Part shown: one piece after another, positions 34,868 through 42,588 of the stretch
Numbering within the stretch: the first letter of the stretch is position 1
Layout of the letters: each line of letters starts with the position of its first letter
Source: Runella sp. CRIBMP
GTDB taxonomy: Bacteria > Bacteroidota > Bacteroidia > Cytophagales > Spirosomataceae
Direction of reading: 5' to 3'
Assembly: GCF_009905605.1 (NCBI RefSeq)
Contig: NZ_JAAAKZ010000002.1
Span: forward strand, 186,001-250,000
DNA: 64,000 nt
Notes under the pieces: generated by a model
Told to the model about the DNA's origin: nothing
The model's database searches: none
Seen by the model: the letters and a program-made list of their open reading frames with translations, nothing else
Position numbers and translations under genes: made by a program

Positions 34868-34895
34868 AAACCTGACAGGAATTCCTGTCAGGTTT
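34868..34895. terminator. terminator between ssb and a lipoprotein gene
   Basis: A 12-bp perfect stem (AAACCTGACAGG and its complement) with a 4-nt loop. On the minus strand it is followed by seven T, so it mainly ends the lipoprotein gene; it may also stop ssb transcripts. Confidence 0.75.
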
Positions 34896-34911
34896 CAACA
34901 ACACCATTTGT

Positions 34912-35367
34912 TTACTTCTTTACTACTTCCATTTTTACTTCGTAGTTCTTTTGGGCATCTGCATCTGCCACAGTACCTGGGTAAGGCGATACCTGCTTCA
35001 AAACAAACAGATATTTCTCGTTTTTCACCGTCACTTCCAGAGAGTCCTGGCTCACAGGGCTTTTGTATTTGGTAGGTTGTACTTGTTGACAATCTCCCAA
35101 ACACATTTGAATTTTTTGGGTATCGTTTACGGACAAATCAACGACTACCTCCCCGGCACGGATACAAATCGCGTTGGCAGGACAACGACTATCAGCGACT
35201 GCGTCAAATGAAAGTTTAATGCCCTCCACTTGCGTATTTTGTTTGATTCTTAGGCTGATTTCTTCCTTTACTCCCGCTTTTTCGTTGTTTTTTTGTTGCT
35301 CAGCGTCAATTTTTTCAGACTGGCAACCCATGGCTGTTAGAAATGCAAATAAGATTACTTTTTTCAT
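34912..35367 (-). CDS. small exported lipoprotein, unknown
   Basis: A 151-aa protein whose start I place at 35367. MKKVILFAFLTAMGC gives a short lipoprotein signal with Cys15, while the longer frame adds 36 residues with no signal. The mature part has a linker, then a beta-rich domain with ADSRCPANAICIRAGEVVVDL and the Cys pair in MCLGDCQQV, suggesting disulfides. This pattern is common in secreted Bacteroidota lipoproteins of unknown role. It is a single gene with its own terminator. Confidence 0.72.
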   Translation of the reverse strand: MKKVILFAFLTAMGCQSEKIDAEQQKNNEKAGVKEEISLRIKQNTQVEGIKLSFDAVADSRCPANAICIRAGEVVVDLSVNDTQKIQMCLGDCQQVQPTKYKSPVSQDSLEVTVKNEKYLFVLKQVSPYPGTVADADAQKNYEVKMEVVKK

Positions 35368-35465
35368 GGCAAGAATAAATAATACTTTTATCCGACAAAC
35401 ACCGTGTCTGTCAACAATGACAAGACGCAGTCTTATTTTTATTAGTTGTAATCTTTTGTAAAAAA

Positions 35466-35849
35466 ATGTTATCAATCATTGGAATTAACCACGTAGCCAT
35501 CTATGTAGCAGATGTAGCCCAAAGTGTTGAATTTTACGAAAAAATTGTAAGATTAACTCCCTTGGCCCGGCCAGCATTTGACTTTCCGGGCGCCTGGTTT
35601 AAAATCGGAGACGCACAAGAGTTGCACATCATAGGCATACGCACCGAGCCTGTTGTATCAGGCTCTCGAAGCAATCATTTTGCGCTGGAAGTAAGTGATT
35701 TGGATGCATGGGAGGCGCATTTTAAAGCAACAAATACAACTTACCGCCCTCCCAAATTTCGGCCCGATGGTGTACGGCAGATATTTCTCCAAGACCCCGA
35801 TGGATATTGGATAGAATTCTTTTCAAGAAAGGGCAACCAATTGATTTAG
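35466..35849 (+). CDS. VOC-family (glyoxalase/dioxygenase fold) protein
   Basis: A 127-aa single VOC domain. The first beta-alpha-beta unit is IIGINHVAIYVADVAQSVEFYEKI with a metal-type His at 9. The second unit includes SNHFALEVSDLDAWEAHF and ends DPDGYWIEFFSR with a metal-type Glu. This arrangement fits lactoylglutathione lyase-like enzymes, but fosfomycin- or dioxygenase-type activities cannot be excluded. Its 3' end forms one arm of a terminator hairpin. Confidence 0.85.
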   Translation: MLSIIGINHVAIYVADVAQSVEFYEKIVRLTPLARPAFDFPGAWFKIGDAQELHIIGIRTEPVVSGSRSNHFALEVSDLDAWEAHFKATNTTYRPPKFRPDGVRQIFLQDPDGYWIEFFSRKGNQLI

Positions 35850-35866
35850 GTTGGTTGTCCTTTCTT
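35825..35866 (+). terminator. terminator overlapping the VOC gene end
   Basis: A 15-bp stem with one G-U pair (35825-35839 and 35852-35866) is followed by ACTTTATTTTTTTT. The left arm lies inside the last codons of the VOC gene. Confidence 0.75.
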
Positions 35867-35869
35867 ACT

Positions 35870-36346
35870 TTATTTTTTTTCAAAAGCCAAAGCCGCACCG
35901 TTCATGCAGTACCTTAAGCCCGTAGGGCGCGGGCCATCGTCAAATACGTGGCCCAAATGGGCGTCGCAAACGGCGCAAATAACCTCATCGCGTTCCATGC
36001 CAAAGCTTTTGTCTTTTTCGTCTTTCAAGACTTTTTTATTGAGCGGAGCGTAAAAACTCGGCCAGCCAGTACCCGATTCAAATTTTGTATCGGAACTAAA
36101 AAGCGGAGTGTTGCAACATACACATTTATACGTTCCCTTCTCTTTGTTGTTCCAGTAAGGTCCCGTAAAAGCGCGTTCTGTTCCCTTCTGACGGGTCACG
36201 TAGTATTGCATCGGAGTCAGTAGTTTTTTCCACTCGGCGTCCGTTTTTACAACCCGTTTCAATTCCTGGCTTTGCTGTTGGGCCAGCGCCGGCAGTCCGG
36301 CCAATACTACTCCTCCAAGTGAGCGAATGAAAATACGGCGATTCAT
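35870..36346 (-). CDS. msrB: peptide-methionine (R)-S-oxide reductase, exported
   Basis: A 158-aa repair enzyme for oxidised methionine. The zinc-site cysteines are C75/C78 (KCVCC) and C124/C127 (CAVC). The substrate loop is SGTGWPSF and the catalytic Cys is C147 in RYCMNG. The N-terminus [22 protein letters not shown] has a twin-arginine-like signal, so this copy should protect periplasmic proteins. It is divergent from the SDR gene. Confidence 0.94.
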   Translation of the reverse strand: MNRRIFIRSLGGVVLAGLPALAQQQSQELKRVVKTDAEWKKLLTPMQYYVTRQKGTERAFTGPYWNNKEKGTYKCVCCNTPLFSSDTKFESGTGWPSFYAPLNKKVLKDEKDKSFGMERDEVICAVCDAHLGHVFDDGPRPTGLRYCMNGAALAFEKK

Positions 36347-36419
36347 CTTTGTTAGGTTATGCTTGTTTTGTGCTTATATTAACGTATTCTTTTATTGTAT
36401 AGTTTTAATTATCAAAAAT

Positions 36420-37184
36420 ATGCTTCCAAAGTGGGATTTAGCGGGTAAAGTTGCGCTGGTGACGGGGGGAACCAAAGGAATTGGACAGGCCACAACCCAA
36501 ACATTACTTCAACTGGGTGCCGAAGTAATCATCGTTGCCCGCAATGAAGGTGAGATTGAGCGTCAACTTGCCAATTATGAAGCTCAGGGTTTGAAAGCAA
36601 CGGGTTTTGTGGCCGATTTGAGCAACCATGAGACCATTCCTGAACTCGTCAAACACATTAGCCTACGTTGGGGGAAATTAGACATTTTGGTCAATAATGT
36701 AGGGACTAACATCCGAAAACCTACCACAAGTTACACAGCTGAAGAATTTAATTTAATCATATCCACCAACTTAACCTCGGCATTTTCATTGTCGCAGGCA
36801 TTGTATCCGTTGTTAAAAAATGCCCAGGGATGCATTGTCAACGTTACCTCGGTAGCGGGATTAACATCCCTTAAAAGCGGCTCTATTTACGGCATGACCA
36901 AGGCCGCTCTCAATCAATTGACCCGCAATTTGGCCTGTGAATGGGCCGCCGACGGTATTCGTGTCAACGCCGTAGCGCCGTGGTACATCGAGACTCCTTT
37001 GACCGAGTCAGTTCTTTCCAACAAAGAAAGCCTCGATTACATCCTATCGCGTACGCCCATGAAACGCGTCGGGCAGCCAGAAGAGGTCGCGTCGGCCATC
37101 GCCTTTCTTTGTTTGCCCGCTGCCAGCTACATTACAGGTAACATTGTAACCGTCGATGGCGGTTTTGCCGTTTATGGATTTTAA
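36420..37184 (+). CDS. SDR-family oxidoreductase
   Basis: A 254-aa short-chain dehydrogenase. I take the ATG at 36420 ([22 protein letters not shown]); the earlier ATG adds 31 hydrophobic residues that overlap the msrB start region. The NAD(P) loop is TGGTKGIG. The NNVG motif, Ser of NVTSVAG and YGMTK give the catalytic Ser-Tyr-Lys. Overall it resembles tropinone reductase-like and gluconate 5-dehydrogenase-like SDRs. It comes 104 bp before a sugar transporter and a GHMP kinase on the same strand, suggesting sugar or sugar-acid metabolism. Confidence 0.88.
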   Translation: MLPKWDLAGKVALVTGGTKGIGQATTQTLLQLGAEVIIVARNEGEIERQLANYEAQGLKATGFVADLSNHETIPELVKHISLRWGKLDILVNNVGTNIRKPTTSYTAEEFNLIISTNLTSAFSLSQALYPLLKNAQGCIVNVTSVAGLTSLKSGSIYGMTKAALNQLTRNLACEWAADGIRVNAVAPWYIETPLTESVLSNKESLDYILSRTPMKRVGQPEEVASAIAFLCLPAASYITGNIVTVDGGFAVYGF

Positions 37185-37288
37185 GCTAATTTTAAAAAAA
37201 TTTAAAAAATACGCCCCAAAACTTTCAAGTGCGAAAAAAAATTCATTTTTTCGGCTTCTAAATGACCTACTAACTCCTAACACTAACC

Positions 37289-38509
37289 ATGTCAAAACCT
37301 AAACAAAGCTACGTTGGACCATTGATTATCATTGGTTTATTATTTTTCGTATTCGGATTTGTCACGTGGGTAAACGGCACGCTCATTACTTTTTTCAAGA
37401 AAGCCTTTAACCTAGACAACACCAGCTCATACCTCGTTACGTTTGCCTTTTTTATCTCATATACGGTCATGGCCATTCCTTCCTCAGAAGTGCTAAAACG
37501 TACAGGTTTTAAGCGAGGAATGTCACTTGGACTGGGAATTATGGCCGTTGGAACGCTGATTTTTATCCCTGCCGCACAAATCGCTTCGTATCCTTTGTTT
37601 TTGGTCGGTCTTTTTACCATTGGTATTGGTTTAACCCTGCTGCAAACGGCTTCCAATCCCTACGCAACCATCCTTGGCCCCCGCGAAAGCGCCGCCCAAC
37701 GGATTAGCTTTTTAGGAATTGCCAACAAATTAGCGGGGATATTCAGCCAACGCCTCTTCGGTGGGCTTTTATTGGCAGGTGGTGCCGCCACTACGCCCCA
37801 AGAAGAACTTCAAAAAGTAGAAACACCTTATTTGATTTTAACGGCAATCTTGGTCGTATTAGCGGGCGTAATTTGGTTCTCAAAAGGGCTACCTGAGGTA
37901 AGCGAAGAACAAGAAGAAGTGCCTGGAAACGCGGTCAAAGTGACCCGTAACAGCGTTTTTTCTTTTCCAAACTTAGTATTGGGCGTCATTGCGTTGTTTT
38001 GTTACGTAGGAGTTGAGGTGATTGCAGGAGATACAATTATCAGTTATGGCGTCTCTTTAGGTTTTCCCGAAAGTGAAGCCAGTACCTTTGGCACCTACAC
38101 TCTATGGTCAATGCTCGCCGCCTACGGCTTAGGTATCGTCCTTATTCCTAAATATGTTTCTCAAGTTACATGTTTGCGTGTTTCTGCCATTCTTGGTATT
38201 GTGGGCACGGTCATTGCCGTTACCACTGGTGGTTTTACCTCCGTTTTGTTTATTGCTTTTTTAGGCTTCGCCAACGCCCTTGTGTGGCCTGCGATGTGGC
38301 CTTTGGCTTTGGACGGGCTAGGCAAATTCACCAAAATTGGCTCGGCTTTGCTTATTATGGGGATTTCAGGAGGCGCCGTTTTACCATTGATTTATGGTAA
38401 CATAGCCGATTCCATCCACAGCACCCAACAAGCCTATTGGATAATGATGCCTCTTTATTTATTTATCCTCTATTATGCTTTTATTGGCTACAAAAAACGC
38501 AGTTGGTAA
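37289..38509 (+). CDS. sugar MFS transporter, FucP-like
   Basis: A 406-aa permease with about 12 transmembrane helices. The N-terminal GLLFFVFGFVTWVNGTLI, then LLQTASNPYATILGPRESAAQR between helices 4 and 5, and the C-terminal FANALVWPAMWPLAL are marks of the FucP/GluP group of sugar-proton symporters. The exact sugar is unknown. It is followed 63 bp later by a GHMP sugar kinase, so uptake and phosphorylation are probably linked. Confidence 0.92.
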   Translation: MSKPKQSYVGPLIIIGLLFFVFGFVTWVNGTLITFFKKAFNLDNTSSYLVTFAFFISYTVMAIPSSEVLKRTGFKRGMSLGLGIMAVGTLIFIPAAQIASYPLFLVGLFTIGIGLTLLQTASNPYATILGPRESAAQRISFLGIANKLAGIFSQRLFGGLLLAGGAATTPQEELQKVETPYLILTAILVVLAGVIWFSKGLPEVSEEQEEVPGNAVKVTRNSVFSFPNLVLGVIALFCYVGVEVIAGDTIISYGVSLGFPESEASTFGTYTLWSMLAAYGLGIVLIPKYVSQVTCLRVSAILGIVGTVIAVTTGGFTSVLFIAFLGFANALVWPAMWPLALDGLGKFTKIGSALLIMGISGGAVLPLIYGNIADSIHSTQQAYWIMMPLYLFILYYAFIGYKKRSW

Positions 38510-38572
38510 TTTCATTTAAACAGGCCTTTTGCCGCCCTCTCTTTCCCAAAAGGAGAGGGAATTTTTTTAGAT

Positions 38573-39658
38573 ATGAAAATCAGTACACCCGGCCGAATAT
38601 GTTTGTTTGGCGAACATCAAGATTATTTAGGATTGCCAACGGTAGCCGCCGCTATTTCGCGCCGAATCAGCATCGAAGGGAGTCATCGTGCAGATGAGCA
38701 AATCATTATTCACTTGCCAGACATCAATGGGCAAGAAATTTTTACGCTCTCCAACGCATCCACATACGTCAAAGACCGGGATTATTTTCGAAGTACATTC
38801 AATGTATTGCGTCGACGCGGATTTGTGTTCAGTCGAGGGCTAGAATGTGAAGTTCACGGCAATATCCCCATCAATTCGGGTACATCGAGTTCGTCGGCGC
38901 TCATCGTTTCATGGGCCAATTTCTTAAGTCGAAACGCCGACAATCCCGCCGTTATTTCCTCCAAAGAACTTGGAGAAATCGCCAACGAAGCCGAAGTCTT
39001 GGAATTTGGGGAACCCGGCGGCATGATGGACCATTATTCAACGGCCATAGGTCATGTGATTTACCTCGAATCTACGCCAAAAATTTACGTAGAAGCATTG
39101 AACCCTACGTTGGGCACCTTCGTTTTGGGAGACTCACAGCAACCCAAAGATACCCTCGGCATTTTGGCCCGCTGTCGATTTGGGATGGAAGCAATCATCA
39201 AAAAAGTAACGGAATACGACCCGTCTTTTTCGATTTTCCATACGCCTTTCGCTCAGGCTACCGACTACGCTTCTTTGCTGTCAATGGATGAACTTGGGCT
39301 GTTGAAAGCCAACTTGGAAGACCGTGACCTGTTGGTTGAAGGAAAAAAATTACTCCAAAAATCGGCCACTTCTACCCAAGAAACCAACGATATTGATGTA
39401 GTTTTTGGTCAATTACTTTACCGTCATTTCCAAAACCTCCGTGACCACAAACGCACCTCTACCGAAAAAATAAATCGCATGGTAGAAGCCTCCATAAAAG
39501 CTGGTGCCTTGGGAGGAAAAATAAACGGCTCTGGTGGTGGTGGCTGCATGTTTATGTACGCTCCCAATTGTGCCGAAGAAGTAGCCGATGCCATACGACG
39601 GGAAGGAGGAATCCCGTACATTATTACGGTTGATGAAGGAACGAAATTAGAACAATAA
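38573..39658 (+). CDS. GHMP kinase, galactokinase-like
   Basis: A 361-aa kinase. Motif 1 is PGRICLFGEHQDYLGLP (about 6-22), close to the galactokinase signature. The ATP loop is INSGTSSSSALIVSW (about 102-116), and motif 3 is GGKINGSGGGGCMFMYA (about 324-340). The family includes galactokinase, fucokinase, galacturonokinase and mevalonate kinase. The GEHxDY signature and the transporter next door point to a free sugar or uronic acid, not mevalonate. The bacterium also has ispF (MEP pathway), which argues against a mevalonate role. Confidence 0.85.
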   Translation: MKISTPGRICLFGEHQDYLGLPTVAAAISRRISIEGSHRADEQIIIHLPDINGQEIFTLSNASTYVKDRDYFRSTFNVLRRRGFVFSRGLECEVHGNIPINSGTSSSSALIVSWANFLSRNADNPAVISSKELGEIANEAEVLEFGEPGGMMDHYSTAIGHVIYLESTPKIYVEALNPTLGTFVLGDSQQPKDTLGILARCRFGMEAIIKKVTEYDPSFSIFHTPFAQATDYASLLSMDELGLLKANLEDRDLLVEGKKLLQKSATSTQETNDIDVVFGQLLYRHFQNLRDHKRTSTEKINRMVEASIKAGALGGKINGSGGGGCMFMYAPNCAEEVADAIRREGGIPYIITVDEGTKLEQ

Positions 39659-39781
39659 AGCCGTTCGGTGGTTTTATTGATAGGTTACAAAAATCTTTTG
39701 GGGTGTTTGAGTCGTTTATTATGTTTTCGAAACGATTCTAACACCTTCTTTTATTTACAAATAAAAATTCAATCATAAAAA

Positions 39782-39803
39782 AGAGCAGGCTTACACCTGC
39801 TCT
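39782..39803 (-). terminator. terminator of a small membrane-protein gene
   Basis: An 8-bp perfect stem (AGAGCAGG and its complement) is followed on the minus strand by TTTTTTATG. Confidence 0.7.
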
Positions 39804-39833
39804 CTTAAGAATAGTTTCACGGCTGTTAGTAAG

Positions 39834-39992
39834 TTAGAACAAAAGTCCTTTGCTGAACATTGGATAAATAAAGTAAAATACGATGTACACCATGACAAGT
39901 AGCGTTAAAGCGGCTAACCAAAGACTCTGGTCCCGAAATAATGGAGTTCTCCTCTCATTAGAGGGCATGCGGTAGATTTTCTGAGTTTTCAT
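39834..39992 (-). CDS. 52-aa single-helix membrane protein
   Basis: I take the start at 39992 (MKTQKIYRMPSNERRTPLF); an in-frame ATG at 40025 would add 11 residues. A basic N-terminal segment precedes one transmembrane helix (LWLAALTLLVMVYIVFYFIYP). The gene ends just before a hairpin terminator, which supports expression. No family is recognised. A role as a subunit or regulator of a membrane complex is possible but unsupported. Confidence 0.55.
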   Translation of the reverse strand: MKTQKIYRMPSNERRTPLFRDQSLWLAALTLLVMVYIVFYFIYPMFSKGLLF

Positions 39993-40160
39993 AACCTGTG
40001 GAATGGTTTTTTTGGGGTTTTGCACTGCAAAGGAGCTACCTTTTTTTTACATTCTTTAGCGTAAAACTACGTGTTCTACTGAAAAGTTATCTAACGGTCG
40101 GTCAGCTGACTTTTGGAACGGAATTATTGCTTTTTATTTGTACAATTATCACTTTTACGA

Positions 40161-41261
40161 ATGCCATCATACATCACATCAATCGGAACAGCTGTCCCTG
40201 AAAACTGCATCGAACAATCTTCTATTGCCGACTTTATGGTTCGGGCTTCGCAGTTAAATGCAAATGAGGCACGTAAACTCCGGGTACTGTATCGAAGCAC
40301 TAAAATCAGGAAACGCTATTCCGTATTGAACGACTATGGCAAAACAGAGAACTTTGACTTTTACGCCAATACCGTTGATTTAGAGCCATTTCCGAGTGTA
40401 TCTCAACGAATGTTGGCCTATCGACAACACGCCCTTCCTCTGGCGCTAAATGCCGTAAAAGCCGCTTTAACTCACAACAACGACGTTTCAAAAATCCCTA
40501 ATTTTACACATCTCATTACCGTCAGTTGCACAGGGTTATACGCTCCGGGATTAGACATCGAATTGGTTGAAGCGTTGGGATTATCTCGGCAAGTCCAACG
40601 AACATCCATCAATTTCATGGGTTGCTACGGTGCATTTAACGGGCTCAAAATGGCCAACACCATTGTACAGGCCGACCCGCAAGCCAAAGTTTTATTGGTC
40701 TGTATTGAATTGTGTACGCTGCATTTTCAGAAAAAAACCGACGATAACTACCTGCTTTCCAATGCCCTATTTGCCGACGGGGCCGCCGCGGTTATCATTG
40801 AAGGGCAGCCTAAACGGCTGTCGCTTGAGATGCAGTCTTTCCATTGTGATTTACTATTTGAAGGCCGCAACGACATGGCTTGGCACGTTGGTGATTTTGG
40901 GTTTGAAATGGTGCTGAGTTCGTACATACCGCGTTTGGTCAAAGGAGGACTTGGGGAACTTATGAGTCACCTGCAACAAAATACCACATTACCCGCCTTT
41001 GATTTTTACGCTATTCATCCAGGGGGGCGGGCCATCCTGGAAGCCGCCGAAAACCAGCTCGGCCTCACCCCAGAAGACAATCGCTATGCATACGAGGTGT
41101 TGAGCGATTACGGCAATATGTCGTCGTGTACGGTTTTATTCGTTTTGCAAAAATTGCTTCAAGAACGCACCCCAAAAGATAAAGACAAACACATTTTCAG
41201 CTGTGCTTTTGGGCCAGGGCTAACGCTCGAAACGGGTATCTTCAAAATAGCAATCAGCTAA
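40161..41261 (+). CDS. type III polyketide synthase (chalcone synthase-like)
   Basis: A 366-aa ketosynthase from MPSYITSIGTAVPEN; the ATG at 40113 adds 16 unlikely residues. The catalytic triad is C123 (TVSCTGLYAPGLD), H286 (AIHPGG) and N319 (YGNMSS), the CHN arrangement of type III PKS and KAS III enzymes. GLYAPGLD and GCYGAFNGLKMA are typical of chalcone/stilbene synthases. It would extend a CoA or acyl starter with malonyl-CoA to a pyrone, resorcinol or phloroglucinol lipid. No methyltransferase or oxygenase partner is next to it. Confidence 0.9.
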   Translation: MPSYITSIGTAVPENCIEQSSIADFMVRASQLNANEARKLRVLYRSTKIRKRYSVLNDYGKTENFDFYANTVDLEPFPSVSQRMLAYRQHALPLALNAVKAALTHNNDVSKIPNFTHLITVSCTGLYAPGLDIELVEALGLSRQVQRTSINFMGCYGAFNGLKMANTIVQADPQAKVLLVCIELCTLHFQKKTDDNYLLSNALFADGAAAVIIEGQPKRLSLEMQSFHCDLLFEGRNDMAWHVGDFGFEMVLSSYIPRLVKGGLGELMSHLQQNTTLPAFDFYAIHPGGRAILEAAENQLGLTPEDNRYAYEVLSDYGNMSSCTVLFVLQKLLQERTPKDKDKHIFSCAFGPGLTLETGIFKIAIS

Positions 41262-41291
41262 AGGTGAGAAATTTTACTCAACCAATAGCCC

Positions 41292-41333
41292 AATTGATTT
41301 TCCAGTAGTACTAGTACTATCTGAAAATCAATT
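41292..41333 (+). promoter_or_regulatory. hairpin abutting the CPBP protease start
   Basis: Outer arms of 10 bp (AATTGATTTT at 41292-41301 and its complement at 41324-41333) enclose the 14-bp palindrome TAGTACTAGTACTA (41306-41319). The repeat ends 1 bp before the ATG at 41335, so the RNA fold would occupy the ribosome landing site. It could control translation, or serve as an operator for a dimeric repressor. Confidence 0.55.
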
Positions 41334-41334
41334 C

Positions 41335-42504
41335 ATGAAAGAAACCTCTACTTCCTACTCCAAAGCCCTCTTGCGCAGTGCTGCCTTAACTTTGCTGCTT
41401 TTCGGACTTTATTTATTGACCAATTGGCAACTTCCTGTGAGGGAACTAATGCTGTCGAGTCCCTATTTTTTGGTCATTTATTTTCTCCTTTTTACCGTAG
41501 GCGAGCCGAATGTTGTAGCGCACTGGAAAGAATCGCTCAAAGGCAATCCAGAAAAGGCGGTTATTTTTCCGCTAATTTTAATCGGGGTGCTCTACACTTA
41601 TTTAATGGTTCATGGGCATACTCCTTTTAAAGGTTCGGCGGGTTTGTTCATTTTCTATTTATTGTTTCCAGCGCTGGGGTTTTTAGCTTTCCAAAAAACA
41701 GCCCTGCCCGTTACATGGTCCGACATTGTATTTGTATTGTTGATTGTTATCCCCGCCACAAGTATGTCCTTTGGGGTGGGGACATCGTTGCCTTTCAATG
41801 GCTCGGGGTTCAGCAATGCCATGCGTTTAGTGATTATGATTTCGACCGTGTATAGTTTCAATTACATCCGAAACCTCCCCGATGTGGGCTTTTATCCGAG
41901 CTTCCGTTGGCAATCTCTCTTTACGGCACTTTGGGTATGGTTGGCTTTTGTGGGGTTGGTCGCGCTCTTGGGATATTTTGGAAATTTCCTAAATCTCGAT
42001 GGGCACAACATTCTCTCCACAGAATTTGCTTACGAATGGGTCAAAGATTTCGTGCGTATTTTTGTGGGTACGGCGTTGTTTGAAGAATTGTTTCTGCGTG
42101 GTTTACTTCAAAATATCCTTTCGAAAAAGATAACTCAAAGTGGAAAATGGCCCGTTTACTGGATGTGGGGATTTGCCATTTTTATTGTATTGTCGTTGGT
42201 AACGGGCTATTTTGTTCAACTCAAAATGGCTTGGTTTCCCGTACTTATAACGGTGTTAGTTTTTATACCAGCGTATTTTATTGAGAAGCAACAAACTGGT
42301 ATTCAAGGCTTTTATACTGCATTGGCCATTACGAGTATCTTTTTTGGCTTAGTTCATTTTCATTCGGGATCTCTGCTTTTCGTGGGCTTGGCCAGCATCG
42401 CCGGTTGGGCTTACGGGTATACCTACATGAAAACCAACAGCGTCTTTTATGCGGCGTTGGTACATGCTCTGGTCAATTCTTCAGAATTCCTTTTTCATAT
42501 TTAA
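41335..42504 (+). CDS. CPBP-family intramembrane glutamic protease
   Basis: A 389-aa polytopic membrane protein with about 9-10 helices. The CPBP (ABI, Rce1-like) motifs are E250-E251 with R255 (LFEELFLRG), H341 in FFGLVHFH, and H377/N381 in LVHALVNS. These residues form the catalytic site for peptide bond cleavage within the membrane. Substrate unknown. It lies 73 bp after the type III PKS gene, but a strong hairpin between them suggests separate control. A GH31 gene follows after 84 bp. Confidence 0.9.
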   Translation: MKETSTSYSKALLRSAALTLLLFGLYLLTNWQLPVRELMLSSPYFLVIYFLLFTVGEPNVVAHWKESLKGNPEKAVIFPLILIGVLYTYLMVHGHTPFKGSAGLFIFYLLFPALGFLAFQKTALPVTWSDIVFVLLIVIPATSMSFGVGTSLPFNGSGFSNAMRLVIMISTVYSFNYIRNLPDVGFYPSFRWQSLFTALWVWLAFVGLVALLGYFGNFLNLDGHNILSTEFAYEWVKDFVRIFVGTALFEELFLRGLLQNILSKKITQSGKWPVYWMWGFAIFIVLSLVTGYFVQLKMAWFPVLITVLVFIPAYFIEKQQTGIQGFYTALAITSIFFGLVHFHSGSLLFVGLASIAGWAYGYTYMKTNSVFYAALVHALVNSSEFLFHI

Positions 42505-42588
42505 ATATTATAATTCATGCAGGAAGCAAAGGGGCGAAGACGCGGTGTTGCTAGTCTATTTGCGCCTTTGCATGACAACTAATAAATA

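Noticed and set aside
36327-36419. Longer N-terminus of the SDR protein
   Set aside because: Thirty-one hydrophobic residues overlapping the msrB 5' end are unlike any SDR; the nucleotide-binding fold starts at the second ATG.
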